NCBI GenBank assembly: GCA_023374025.1 | Contig: SIJG01000019.1 | Span: 613,603 to 677,602, forward strand | Reading direction: 5' to 3' | DNA from: Heterodera schachtii | Lineage: Eukaryota; Nematoda; Chromadorea; Rhabditida; Heteroderidae | DNA: 64,000 nucleotides | Part shown: positions 31,907-42,485 of the stretch, piece after piece | Layout: every line of letters starts with the position of its first letter | How positions within the stretch are numbered: position 1 is the stretch's first letter | The notes under the pieces: model-generated | Seen by the model: the letters and a program-made list of their open reading frames with translations, nothing else | What the model was told of the DNA's origin: nothing | Database searches by the model: none | Program-made: the position numbers and the translations under genes

Positions 31907-32824
31907 ATGACCCCCAGGCGAATGATGGCTGAAAGAGTGAATGGAATTCCCATTATTTTGACCAGTCGCCGTGGATTCTGGAATTGGTTCGTGCCGAGAC
32001 TGTGCAATAAGGCTGCCCAAATTGTGCTTCACCCACGCGTCTTTGTGGGGGACTTGTCCTCATGCCTTCTCCAGCCATTTTTTGATCAGTCCATTCACAT
32101 TGGACCAAAAGAGGGAAATTTGGCTGATGTGATTCGCGCTTTCAAACCAATTGTGATCTCGACCCGCGTCAAAGTGATCGTCGTTCTCGCAGGGCGCGAT
32201 TCACTCATTGCTGGAGAGCCCGTGGACACCATTGTCGAGCAGTTCAAGCTCCTGTCCGGCCTCTGCAAGCGTTTTCCGGTGCCAATTTTCTGGTGCTGCC
32301 CTCCCTACCTCCATCAAAAACAACACGAATTCGAACTGCTAGTGGTGCGAATGCAGCAGATCATAAACAACCCACCTTCAATTCAGCCAATTTGTACGAC
32401 TGATTTCTGGCGATCAGCGCTGGAGATCTTCAGATACAGCAGTGGCTTCAATCAGCACATGGTTGATGAAAATGGTGTTATGAAAAAGGCGTGGTGCCGA
32501 GCGCTGAAGGCTTGGATCATGACCCAAACTAATTTCCCCGGAAATTTGGAAATGGGCATTCGAACTGTTCGATCAGTGGCCGTGGTCCCTTCGGAAAATC
32601 GAGTTGATTTCCGACAGGTTTTACGTCCTTCGTCAGCATTGAAAAATCGGGTTGATTTGCAGTGCTCTTCGCGTGCAAACTCTTCGGGAAATCGGGTTGA
32701 TTCTCGTCGAGCTGAACGTCGTCCGTTTGGTGCTCCTCGTTTTCGCCCCTACCCTGCTGATCATCACCATTTTGACCGCCGCAATTCGTCGACTTCGAAT
32801 CAATCTCGAAATCCGAGCCGTTGA
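31907..32824 (+). CDS. SGNH/GDSL-hydrolase-like ORF continuing from an integrase remnant (305 aa)
   Basis: Residues 5-13 (RMMAERVNG) are the tail of the integrase core. From about residue 44 the sequence resembles an SGNH fold: block I HPRVFVGDLSSC (48-53; canonical GDS altered to GDLS), a strand and block III-like VKVIVVLAGRDSL (89-100), and a C-terminal FNQHMVDENG..ALKAWI (181-204) resembling the DxxH block. SGNH enzymes are esterases or lipases using Ser and His; since block I is altered, activity is doubtful. The C-terminal 75 residues are Arg/Ser-rich with three NRVD motifs (231, 247, 262) and are probably disordered. GC-rich and intronless in AT-rich DNA, so a retro-derived or transposon-borne gene is plausible. 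Confidence 0.5.
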   Translation: MTPRRMMAERVNGIPIILTSRRGFWNWFVPRLCNKAAQIVLHPRVFVGDLSSCLLQPFFDQSIHIGPKEGNLADVIRAFKPIVISTRVKVIVVLAGRDSLIAGEPVDTIVEQFKLLSGLCKRFPVPIFWCCPPYLHQKQHEFELLVVRMQQIINNPPSIQPICTTDFWRSALEIFRYSSGFNQHMVDENGVMKKAWCRALKAWIMTQTNFPGNLEMGIRTVRSVAVVPSENRVDFRQVLRPSSALKNRVDLQCSSRANSSGNRVDSRRAERRPFGAPRFRPYPADHHHFDRRNSSTSNQSRNPSR

Positions 32825-32949
32825 ACGTGTGCCGAGTCGAGAAACCGAAACCGCTGAGCGACTGTTCTGTTTGACCCAGCCTTTCCGTCAAAAGCAGGGG
32901 ACGCTTTTTTGTCAGGAGACGGGGATGTTGGAATATTTGACCTTTTGAT

Positions 32950-35501
32950 TGTAATTTTAAATTATTGTTGGCATTATGTTCTCATTTTTCATTTAATTTC
33001 TTTTCATCAGTAAAAATTTTTTATTTTTTTTGTGCTTTAACTGGAAATCTATATTTGTCTTATATATCTAAAAAAATTTTATAGATTGATGTCGCACTTT
33101 ATTATATTTTATTTTATGTACTCATTTTATTGGGATCTTCATTTTCTATATTGTCTTATTTGATTGTATTTGTTTGAACAAATTTAAATAAATAAATATA
33201 CATATACATATATTTAAATGATCAGGATTCATATATGGCTTGCACGTATACGATTTTGCCATGAATATATCTTTAACAATTAATTTTAGTATCTTTTAAA
33301 TTAGTACAATAATAAAATTTGGTGATATATACATAATAAAAATTCATGACGCAGACAACGTTTTCATAATTTTTTGTCAGCGGTTTATTTTTTATTTTTA
33401 AAGATTAGTTTAACAATTTTTTATATATTCTTTTTTTAGGGTTTTCCCTATTTCAAAATTTTTTTATTTTTTTGCATGATTTTTCATAAGTTTGTTCACG
33501 ACAAATAATTTTTGAAAGTTCTTCGATTTAGGTCTGATAAAAATGTAGATTCTCTTTTTTATTAGTGGATATGACTAAATGCTTAATAGCTTTTCATTTT
33601 TATATTATATATATATATTTAGTATTAGTTAAATAAAATAAATATTATTGTTTGAATATTGAGACCCATAATAGTGTATTAAAGTAATTTTCACTACATC
33701 CTATCTTTGAGCACTCGTTTAAATGCGTTAACAATTTTCATATATAATTGTTTCTATACGAATGGAATTTATTTAATATCTTTTTTTTTGTATATGAATT
33801 CGTTAGCTTTACTAATTCAAATTTTTATTTGAATTTAATTTATTCTGAGCTTTTGTTTAGCATTTGGATTTTGGGATAACTAACTTTTTTTAAGCTTAAT
33901 TAAGGTTTTAAAATTTTAAAATACGATTTGACAAATATTAAAATCTATTTTTTCATTTTTACATCCGCATTAAATGTTTTATATAATGTTCAATGTTTTT
34001 CATTTTCTACATTTTCTTGTCTTTTGGTTGATATCATCTTACTCCAGTGGAGTTCTTTAAAGTGTATAGCTTTTAATTTATTATCTTTTCTATGAACTTT
34101 TTATTGATACTTTCGACAAATTTATTAGATTTTGTTTTGTGATTATTTCTAACAAAATGATTTAGTCCTCTTTATTTATTTAATATCAAAATAATTATAA
34201 ATTTTTTTAATATTTACTGTATCTTTCTGAAGAAATTTCTTATATTTAATTGTCTTTCAAATAAAACATAATATTTAAATTGATTATTTTTCGATAAATG
34301 TGTTTTGATAATTTAATTTAATTAGTGCTCCATAATTAACTCAAGAACGATCAAAATATTATAATGAGCAAGTAACTCATAAAATTTCATAAATTTTGTT
34401 AACTTTGAAAAAACTTACCTCTACAAAAATGAACTTAAATTTTTTATATAAATCTTTATACTTGAATTTTTAATATAATTTCATTTGATTTCATTTTTTC
34501 TTTCCTTTGCATTAATCTAATTAACAGATTCTATAATTTAAAATGCTTTATTATTTAGGTTTTTAAAAAATCTCTGCCATTCCGCGCCGGCAGTGCCCGA
34601 GTGAGTAGACTCACCTCCGCCAGTAAAATTTTCTTTATTTAATTAATATGTAACAAAATAAAAATGATTTAGACGAGTAATAAAAAAAAGTCCTCAATAC
34701 TTTGTTACTTTTTTGAATATATATTTTTCTCTAAATGTTTTCTATTTGATTGTTTATTTTATCTTATCGTTAACTTAATTTTTTGTCCAAATCGTCGTTG
34801 GAAATAAATCATTTAATTATCCTAGTCCGAGTTATTTCAATTCAGAAATTTGTAATTTTTTAATGTTTTTTGTTTATTATTTTTTGTATTTTTACAGTTA
34901 ATTGTATTTTTCTTTTTAGCTTTTATTAAATTATTTTATTTTTCCTTTTAATCTTGACGTCTTCTTGAATCTAACATCCCGATCCGTTAGTTTATCGTTT
35001 TAATATGTATTTGTAAAAATTATTTTTACTTTATTTCTGCATCTAAAATCCTCCAAATTTTTAATTTATTTTTGATTTTACATTGTTGGAAAGTGTTGAA
35101 TTCTCTTTTATACTAAATTTTTTTTATAAATTTACTTATTTTATCCATAAATCAATGCTTTAATTCAGCAACATTAACATTTTGCTTCTTTAGTATTATT
35201 AAATATTAATTATAAGTTATTTAAACATTTTTTTATTTTTAAAATATATAATGCTTTTATTATATTAAAATTGTTGTCTAAATATTTAAACCAACGTTTA
35301 TTAAGTTTCATAGCACAAATAGAAATTTCGAATGTTTAATCTTGACAGTTCCCAAAAGTTATAAAACTAACATAAATTATTATTTTAAATATTTACGGTT
35401 TTAAAGAATTCATTTATAATTTTTTTTAGTCATAAATTTTTAATGTTTTTTTATAAGTTTATTTTACATTTTTCAATATATTTAAAATCTTACTTTATGG
35501 T
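32950..35501. repeat. AT-rich block, diverged duplicate of 46470-48930
   Basis: From about 33420 to 35370, landmark strings recur in the same order at 46470-48930. Examples: TTTCAAAATTTTT..TTTGCATGATTTTTC, ATGCTTAATAGCTTT, TAGTGTATTAAA, TTTTGACAAATATTAAA, GTGAACTTTT.ATTG, AAAAAAGTCCTCAATACTTT, GTTTTAATATGTATTTGTAA and AATCTTGA.AGTTCCCA. No gene is seen. A GC-rich patch lies at 34578-34620 (CCGCGCCGGCAGTGCCCGAG). Confidence 0.6.
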
Positions 35502-35736
35502 TGTTGGATAGTGTTTTAAATTAGAAATTTATGGCGATCTGACCTATTGATTTTATTTGTTATTTCATTGTCCATCCGCCCCTTCCCCCGTCCATAAAAG
35601 TGGACACCTTCCCCCCATTTTGTTCTTTCCCTTCTTCATTTATTATTTTGTATTTCCAATTTGCCCTCCGACCGAATCAATAAAATTATTTATTTATTTC
35701 TTTTTCTTTGTGTGTTCTAAGTGGAAGAACACAACA
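35502..35736 (+). repeat. gypsy-1 5' LTR
   Basis: 235 bp, TG..CA ends. A TATA-like CATAAAAG at 35593-35600 and AATAAA at 35679-35684 fit the promoter and poly(A) signals expected in an LTR. Differs from the 3' LTR at about three positions. Confidence 0.95.
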
Positions 35737-35739
35737 AAT

Positions 35740-35750
35740 TGGCGCAGTCA
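35740..35750 (+). promoter_or_regulatory. gypsy-1 primer-binding site (tRNA-Ser type)
   Basis: TGGCGCAGTCA starts three bases after the 5' LTR. It is complementary to the common serine tRNA 3' end (..GACTGCGCCA), which primes minus-strand synthesis in several gypsy elements. The gypsy-2 element uses the same site. Confidence 0.7.
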
Positions 35751-35993
35751 GCAGCCATTCTTCATCACTGAGGACAAGGACAGCTGCAAATTCAACAAAA
35801 ACCAATAGCACCCAGGTGGTGTGAGGTCTGCTAAGAAGCAGTTTAACTCAACAAAAAAACCAATAGACCTAAGAAGGGTGAGGTTCCGCAAGAAGCGGTT
35901 TTCAACAAATTCGTCAGCTTATCACCAAGACGGTGTAAGCATCCACCAGGTGTGGATTTTGTCAACTTTTTCGACAATTTCAACTGACGGACG

Positions 35994-38051
35994 ATGAACG
36001 CCGAACAAATTCAGCAACTTTTGACCGCTTTGCTCCAAGGAAATGCCGCTTCAAGCATAAGCCAAGCCAATTTGGCCAGCTCAATCGACAGCAGAGTTTC
36101 AAAGTTTGTTTATGACCCCGAGAATGGTCAAACATTTGAACAGTGGCACAAACGCTTCGGCATATTGATTGAAGAGGACGGCAAAGACTTAACCGAGCAA
36201 GCCAAAGTCCGGCTATTGTTGGGAAAGCTCGGAGACGACGAGTACACCAAGTACAGGGACACAATCAGCCCGGAACAGCCCGACAAAGCGACTTGGGCGG
36301 AATCAACCAACAGATTAAAGGAGTTGTTCGCTGAAACGCGCTCTCTTTTCGTCCGCCGATATGAATGCTTCCGAATCCGACAGCAACCAAACCAAGACAT
36401 TAGCTCTTTGGTTGCTCAAATCAACGCATCATGTGAGCATGCTAATTTAAGCCTCACCAAGGAACAGCTTAAATGTATGATTTTGGTGATTTCACTGAGG
36501 GATGAGCACCACGATTTGAGGCAGAAATGTCTTAAAATGATGGAAGAAGCCGAGAAAAGTGGCACCACAGTCACACTCAAAAAGTTGGAAGAGGAGTTGA
36601 AAGCGATCCAAATTGTCAAAGACAGTGCTTTGTCACTCCTTTCCACGCCAGCTTCAACAAATGCCATCCGAACTCGCCCTCAACAGTGGAGAGAATCAAA
36701 ACCCAAGGCCAAATCAGCAAATGCCGTGCAACAAAATCACTCGGCACAACAAAAACCGGCCACAGGAGGGAAAGCAATTCGTGGACAACCGACCCAGCCG
36801 TGCGGCTCATGTGGTGGTACTGATCACTGGAGATCAGATTGTCGTTTCCGTGAAGCGACATGCCACAAGTGCCAAAAACAAGGCCACATTGCTAATGTTT
36901 GCCGAAAAGGAGCATTCACGCCGAAGAACCAACGCCGTTCATTCCACACGGTCCAAGTCAAAGCAACATGCCTACAAATTGGCACGACGCAAGGACGGTG
37001 GTGGAAAATTTTGGTCGAAATTAACGGCACAAAAATCGAAATGAATGTCGACACAGGAGCTCAGGCGACAGTCCTTACCATTGAAACATGGACCAAATTA
37101 GGACAACCTAAGTTGTTGCCCACCGACATTGAGACTCGCAACTGTAACGACGTCGCATTCAACACAATTGGCAAATTCGTATGCCTTGTCAGCATTAAGG
37201 GACAACCAGCCAAAAAGCTAACAGCTTATGTGACGGAAGACCTCAATTACGATTTGTTTGGTTTGCCATGGATTGAGGCAACGGAACTGATTCCCAAACA
37301 AATCATGTTTCCGGAGGCACACAAATCGGTTGGAATCCGCGCATCATCTGCCGCACCTTTCCAAGAAATTACCGATGTTAAGTCACTCACAACGGCTCTC
37401 AAAGAAAATTTTCCGGATGTTTTTGGCAAAGAGCTAGGACAGTGCACCAAAATTAAGGCACATTTGATTCTTAAATCCGACGCTCGACCGGTTTTCTGTA
37501 AAGCCCGACCCGTTCCTCACGGCTCATTGGAAGCAGTCAACATGGAGCTGGACCGCCTCTTACAGATCGGTGCCATTAATCCGATAGAATTTAGCCATTG
37601 GGCAGCACCCATTTTGGCCGTCAAAAAGAAAAATGGCAAAATCAGAGTTTGCATTGATTTCTCAACCGGCTTAAACAATGCACTAGAACTCAACCGCCAC
37701 CCACTTCCACGGCCTGATGACATTTATGCAGCCATAAGCGGCGCTGCATTTTTCACAAATTTGGACTTAAAAGACGCATATCTACAAATGGAATTGGATG
37801 ACGAATCCAAAAAGCTTTGCGTTTTGAACACGCATCGTGGCCTTTTTCAGTGCCAACGTCTTCCATTTGGCGTCAAATCAGCACCGGCGATTTTTCAACA
37901 TTTGATGGATCAAATATGTGCGGGAATCCCTGGAGCATTTGCTTATTTGGATGATGGACTAATCGCGTCCAAAACCCTCGAAGAGCACCTTTTCAGCCAT
38001 CCATCAATTGTTCACACGATTCAAAGCATATGGATTGCGCATTCAGCTTGA
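35994..38051 (+). CDS. gag-pol: gypsy-1 gag-protease-RT (N-terminal part of the polyprotein)
   Basis: Starts ATG, MNAEQIQQLLTALLQ. Residues 1-230 are capsid-like (FEQWHKRFGILI). Two zinc knuckles lie at about 269-305 (CGSCGGTDHWRSDC and CHKCQKQGHIANVC). The retropepsin site is NVDTGAQATVL at about 349. Reverse transcriptase spans about 480-670, with IRVCIDFSTGLN, FTNLDLKDAYLQMEL, LPFGVKSAPAIFQ and the catalytic YLDD (about 651). The frame is lost at about 38020 (..HPSIVHT then a stop), where the RT thumb continues in the next frame. Gag and pol share one frame, without a separate gag stop. Confidence 0.93.
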   Translation: MNAEQIQQLLTALLQGNAASSISQANLASSIDSRVSKFVYDPENGQTFEQWHKRFGILIEEDGKDLTEQAKVRLLLGKLGDDEYTKYRDTISPEQPDKATWAESTNRLKELFAETRSLFVRRYECFRIRQQPNQDISSLVAQINASCEHANLSLTKEQLKCMILVISLRDEHHDLRQKCLKMMEEAEKSGTTVTLKKLEEELKAIQIVKDSALSLLSTPASTNAIRTRPQQWRESKPKAKSANAVQQNHSAQQKPATGGKAIRGQPTQPCGSCGGTDHWRSDCRFREATCHKCQKQGHIANVCRKGAFTPKNQRRSFHTVQVKATCLQIGTTQGRWWKILVEINGTKIEMNVDTGAQATVLTIETWTKLGQPKLLPTDIETRNCNDVAFNTIGKFVCLVSIKGQPAKKLTAYVTEDLNYDLFGLPWIEATELIPKQIMFPEAHKSVGIRASSAAPFQEITDVKSLTTALKENFPDVFGKELGQCTKIKAHLILKSDARPVFCKARPVPHGSLEAVNMELDRLLQIGAINPIEFSHWAAPILAVKKKNGKIRVCIDFSTGLNNALELNRHPLPRPDDIYAAISGAAFFTNLDLKDAYLQMELDDESKKLCVLNTHRGLFQCQRLPFGVKSAPAIFQHLMDQICAGIPGAFAYLDDGLIASKTLEEHLFSHPSIVHTIQSIWIAHSA

Positions 38052-38700
38052 AAAATGCAAATTCCTACAGACAGAATTGCTTTTTCTTGGACACATTGTG
38101 TCGGCTAAAGGAATTAGACCTGACCCAGGCCGTTCAGACGCAATCCGGAAATTGCCAGTGCCACACGACAAATCGACACTTCGCTCATTTCTCGGAGCCC
38201 TCACTTATTACAGTCGGTTCATCAAAAAGATGCGAGAACTCAGGGCACCACTGGACCAACTTCTGCGGAAAGACGAACTTTGGAATTGGGGTGAAGACCA
38301 GCAGAAAGCTTTTGAAAAAGCAAAAGAGATCATGTTATCTGATCTGCTTTTGACTCACTACGATCCCTCTCTTCCGATAATCGTCGCGGCTGATGCTTCA
38401 AAAGATGGAATTGGAGCGACCATAAGCCACATTTTCCCAGACAAAACGGAGAAGGTCATTGAGCACGCGTCAAGTGTTCATTCAGAAGCGCAGCGGAACT
38501 ACAGCCAAGTCGAAAAGGAAGCTTTGGCTCTTATTTTCGCCTGTCCAAAAATTTCACCGAATGATTTTTGGAAGAAAATTCACACTTCTGACCGATCACA
38601 AGCCGCTGATTTCCATTTTTGGGTCCAAGAAAGGCATCCCAATTTACGCCGCCAGTCGACTACAAAGATGGGCACTTATTTTGTCAAATTACGAATTTGA
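38008..38700 (+). CDS. pol: gypsy-1 RT thumb and RNase H, frameshifted segment
   Basis: Meaningful from about 38012 (FTRFKAYGLRIQLEKCKFLQ) through LGHIVSAKGIRPDPGR and SFLGALTYYSRFI to the RNase H motifs VAADASKDGIGA and SQVEKEALALIF. At about 38542 one extra base (T in GCCTGTCC) throws the frame off, and the true continuation VQKFHRMIFGRKFTL is in the next frame. The last 50 codons of this frame are spurious. Confidence 0.88.
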   Translation: MFTRFKAYGLRIQLEKCKFLQTELLFLGHIVSAKGIRPDPGRSDAIRKLPVPHDKSTLRSFLGALTYYSRFIKKMRELRAPLDQLLRKDELWNWGEDQQKAFEKAKEIMLSDLLLTHYDPSLPIIVAADASKDGIGATISHIFPDKTEKVIEHASSVHSEAQRNYSQVEKEALALIFACPKISPNDFWKKIHTSDRSQAADFHFWVQERHPNLRRQSTTKMGTYFVKLRI

Positions 38701-40243
38701 CATTCGCTACATCAATACCACTGCATTTGGTCAAGTCGATATGCTTTCACGGCTTATCGCGAATTATCCGCGACCAGAAGAAGATATTTTGATTGCAAAA
38801 ATTTGCACTGAAACTGAATGTTTCATTGGCACAATTTTACAAGCACGAATTGATCATCTTCCCGTCACTGCCACAGAAATAGCAGAAATGACTCAAAAAG
38901 ATGAAATTCTACAAAAAGTGGCCAAATTCTCCAAGGAAGGATGGTCACAAAAGTGTAATGACCCCGACCTCGCACCATTCTTTCCAAAGCGGAACGAAAT
39001 TTTGCAAATCGAGAATTGTCTGCTTTATCAAAACCGTGTCATAATTCCAGCAATATTACGAGACAGAACGTTAAAAGCGCTTCACATGGCACACCCGGGA
39101 ATTGTGCGCATGAAGGCTCTCGCTCGCCAACACGTTTACTGGCCTGGAATGGACTCAGCCATCGAGAAATTGGTAAAAAGCTGCGAAGAATGCCAAATCG
39201 CCCAAAAAGCTGCACCAAAAGCACCTCTTTCTCCTTGGAATGCCACCAAACGGCCATTCCAACGTGTGCATATTGATTTTGCCGGCCCATGCCAAGACGG
39301 CCATGTTTATCTACTTTTAGTGGATTCTTTTTCAAAATGGCCCGAAGTTTATCAGATGAACACCATGACAGCGAAAGCAACGATCAGTGTTCTCCGATTA
39401 ATCATCCATCGGCTTGGCATCCCAGAAGAAATTGTCTCGGACAACGGACGACAATTTCGATCGTCAGAATTTTCCGAATTTTGTAAAGAATTTGGGATTC
39501 GACATACGTTCACACCGCCATTTCATCCACAGTCAAATGGCCAAGTCGAACGGTTTGTCGACACTTTTAAAAGAGCAATGCAGAAATGTTCGAAAAAGGA
39601 CAAAAATTGGGCTGAGAAAATGCTCCTGTCCTACAGAACAACACCGAATTCTGCGATTAACGGACATTCACCAGACCAATTATTCTTTGGTAGAAAACTA
39701 CGCACCCAATTGTCTCTCACACATCCGACAGGAAAAGTAAATGAGACGATTGACAAGACCATTTTCCATCAGAAACAGGAAAAGTACCGCACGAAAATGG
39801 CACAAAATTTCAACGAAAAGCATGGAGTTAAGCCAAATGAATTTCTTCCGACTGACCCAGTGCTTGTTTTGAATTACCAGCATGGTAAGTCACATTGGCT
39901 ACAAGGCACAATCATCGAACGCCTACACAATTCGCCAACTTATCGGGTAAATGTGCCAAGACTCGGACGAAACATCCATCGACATGCCAACCAAATGCGT
40001 CGTCGATACGTCTTCGATGAAAGTTTAGGATTTGTTGGTCCTGCCCAGGTGGCAAATGACCAAAATCATCAGTCACCGGCACACCAAAACCACCATTCAC
40101 CGGCACGTCAAAATCCGACACCGAAATGCCAAAAGCGGAAGGAGCCCGACGGAATCCATCCAACTGCTGCCAATTCACCACCCATGGCATTGAGACGCTC
40201 ATATCGCAACACCAAGCCGCCGATCCGCTTCTCACCAGGCTGA
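38459..40243 (+). CDS. pol: gypsy-1 RNase H C-terminus and integrase
   Basis: Meaningful from about 38543: FTLLTDHKPLISIFGSKKG (RNase H), then FDIRYINTTAFGQVDMLSRL. The integrase zinc domain is HPGIVRMKALARQHVYWPGM..CEEC. The DDE core has VHIDFAGP, VSDNGRQFRS and HPQSNGQVERFVDTFK. The C-terminal domain (VLVLNYQHGKSHWLQGTI) is followed by a His/Pro-rich tail ending RRSYRNTKPPIRFSPG. No chromodomain is visible. It would insert element cDNA into the host genome. Confidence 0.92.
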   Translation: MSTRQVFIQKRSGTTAKSKRKLWLLFSPVQKFHRMIFGRKFTLLTDHKPLISIFGSKKGIPIYAASRLQRWALILSNYEFDIRYINTTAFGQVDMLSRLIANYPRPEEDILIAKICTETECFIGTILQARIDHLPVTATEIAEMTQKDEILQKVAKFSKEGWSQKCNDPDLAPFFPKRNEILQIENCLLYQNRVIIPAILRDRTLKALHMAHPGIVRMKALARQHVYWPGMDSAIEKLVKSCEECQIAQKAAPKAPLSPWNATKRPFQRVHIDFAGPCQDGHVYLLLVDSFSKWPEVYQMNTMTAKATISVLRLIIHRLGIPEEIVSDNGRQFRSSEFSEFCKEFGIRHTFTPPFHPQSNGQVERFVDTFKRAMQKCSKKDKNWAEKMLLSYRTTPNSAINGHSPDQLFFGRKLRTQLSLTHPTGKVNETIDKTIFHQKQEKYRTKMAQNFNEKHGVKPNEFLPTDPVLVLNYQHGKSHWLQGTIIERLHNSPTYRVNVPRLGRNIHRHANQMRRRYVFDESLGFVGPAQVANDQNHQSPAHQNHHSPARQNPTPKCQKRKEPDGIHPTAANSPPMALRRSYRNTKPPIRFSPG

Positions 40244-40258
40244 CGCCGTTCTCGAATT

Positions 40259-40269
40259 GAGGAGGGAGA
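40259..40269 (+). promoter_or_regulatory. gypsy-1 polypurine tract
   Basis: GAGGAGGGAGA directly abuts the 3' LTR; it is the expected plus-strand primer. Confidence 0.75.
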
Positions 40270-40504
40270 TGTTGGATAGTGATTTAAATTCGAAATTTAT
40301 GGCGATCTGACCTATTGATTTTATTTGTTATTTCATTGTCCATCCGCCCCTTCCCTCGTCCATAAAAGTGGACACCTTCCCCCCATTTTGTTCTTTCCCT
40401 TCTTCATTTATTATTTTGTATTTCCAATTTGCCCTCCGACCGAATCAATAAAATTATTTATTTATTTCTTTTTCTTTGTGTGTTCTAAGTGGAAGAACAC
40501 AACA
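40270..40504 (+). repeat. gypsy-1 3' LTR
   Basis: 235 bp, near-identical to 35502-35736, followed by the target duplication ATGGT at 40505-40509. Confidence 0.95.
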
Positions 40505-40913
40505 ATGGTTGTTTTCTCCGATTGATTTTTTTTAAGTATTAAAAATGCGCTAAATTAACAATTATTTCAATTATAACGTATAGAATTTCAGATTAAAAAT
40601 AATATTTTTTAATTAAAAGTGTATTTTTTCAGTATTTTTTTTATCATTATTTCAGATTAAAAGCGTAAATAGGCTCAATAAATTTTAATTCTCTATTTAA
40701 TTTTTTATTTGTGTTTTTAATTTCTTTTATTTATCTCATATATTCAGATTTCTAATTAATTTGTATCGCCAATAAATACATTTAATTATTCTTTTTATAT
40801 CTCATTATATTACTTATAATTGTGCAATAATATATGTCCTATTATATTTTCATGAACTTTAAAAATAACATTTATTAAATAAATTACGATATTGAATTTT
40901 TAATAGTTATGAT

Positions 40914-41558
40914 TAGGGTTTGTAATTATATGGAAATCCATATTTTTTTCCTGGACTGTAGGAGGCCTAAAACGCACGAAAAACATGTTTTTAGCTTGTT
41001 TTGAAGCTTCTAGGATGACTTTCCATATCCATATTTTCCATATTTTTCCATATTTCGTGATTTATGTCCATATTTCCATATTTTCGCATTTTTATCCATA
41101 TTTTATCTCCATATTTTGGCATTTTTCAAAAAAACCTCTATTAGAACGGCCCCCATCAGCTAAATTGGCCTTTTTGACCCCCTAAGGACCAGAAAATTTT
41201 CAAAAAAAATAATTTTTTAGCAGAATTTGTCGAAAAAATTGATGAAATTTAAATTTTCTTAAAAAATTGGTTAATTTATGTCAAAAATAAGCAAAAAATG
41301 GAAAATTTCGATTTTTGGTCGATTTTCTCAAGAAATAGCTTATTTTTTCTCTAAAACGAGTTTTTATACAATATTTAGCCATTTCTGAAAGTTTTACTTT
41401 GCGTTTAATGAATTTGAAGAAATTTTGAGAAATCATACCCTACATTTGGAAAAATTTATGTCCATATTTTTGCTATTTTATGTCCATATTTCGCGATTTT
41501 TTGTCCATATTTTATGGCCATATTTCGAGTTTTTATATCCATATAATTACAAACCCTA
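40914..41558. mobile_element. hAT-type MITE (645 bp, TSD GTTATGAT)
   Basis: Inverted termini TAGGGTTTGTAATTATATGG are flanked by a perfect 8-bp duplication GTTATGAT (40906-40913 and 41559-41566), the hallmark of hAT elements. The interior near both ends is crowded with TCCATATTT motifs (about a dozen), resembling subterminal transposase-binding repeats. No transposase frame. Confidence 0.88.
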
Positions 41559-41566
41559 GTTATGAT

Positions 41567-42479
41567 ATATTGGTTTGTACTTTCGACAATTTTATTAATT
41601 TTTATAAATTCAACATGAAGTGACAAAACTTTAATTGTTGATATATTTTTCTTACACAAAAACTCATTCAAACATAATTTTTTATAAACCTCATATATTA
41701 CTTTTTTTCCGGTAACAATAATAATTTTTTCGATCGTATTTAAAGTTATAGAATGAATTTGAATTATTTTACTCAGTTTATTTCCTTTTTTAATTTTGTA
41801 AACTGATTTTTTATTCTATTTAATATTAGTGAATTGATATAAGAAAATTTAAATATTAACGTAAAACAATTCAATTTTTGCATTTGATCATTTTGAATGT
41901 ATTCTTGAACCACTTAATGTTTCTCAGTTTCTGCAATCTTTTTAAAAAAACATAAATAATCTAATTTGAACCTTTCGTTTAAAATAATAATTAAATTGGA
42001 TAAAAATATTTGATTTACCTATTTTTAATTTAAAATTATCAACTGTATTTCATTTTCTTAAATTTTGCAAAGACTTTTATTTGGATTTTATTTATGAAAA
42101 CATATTTAAACGTATTTTTTTTATTGGCTAAATATATTTGAGTTTTTGATAGTATTGTTTTCAATTTTAATTATTCTGAATGAGTTTCTAAGGTTTTTAT
42201 ATTTTTTCAACTAAATTATACTCTTATTTAATTTCATTTTTGAAAGTAATAGCATCAAATATTTTAATCATATTAAATTTTAATTCAGTCCACCTATGCT
42301 AAGTTATCATTCAAGGTTTCGTCCAGTTGCTTTTCGTATTTTTGAAAATATAATATGAATAAATAAAATTTATTATATGTAATATTTTCAAAAATTTAAT
42401 TATTTTTGTTCATAATTAGATTTAAAAGGTACAACAAGGCTAGCGACTTACACATCTTAATAAGTCAGATCCATCTTTT
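41567..42479. other. AT-rich non-coding DNA
   Basis: No gene, repeat boundary or structured motif is recognised between the hAT MITE and the CCGTATTT element. Confidence 0.5.
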
Positions 42480-42485
42480 TAATTA

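Larger units (their letters stand above)
35502..40504 (+). mobile_element. Ty3/gypsy retrotransposon, gypsy-1 (5.0 kb)
   Basis: Two 235-bp LTRs (TGTTGGATAG..AACACAACA), flanked by a perfect 5-bp target duplication ATGGT (35497-35501 and 40505-40509). Only about three differences separate the LTRs, so the insertion is young. PBS, gag-protease-RT, RNase H and integrase follow in Ty3/gypsy order, and a purine tract precedes the 3' LTR. Two single frame changes interrupt pol. There is no envelope. Confidence 0.97.

Noticed and set aside
32529..32891. minus-strand frame opposite the SGNH-like ORF
   Set aside because: Shadow of the NRVD-repeat tail of the plus-strand frame; no independent support.
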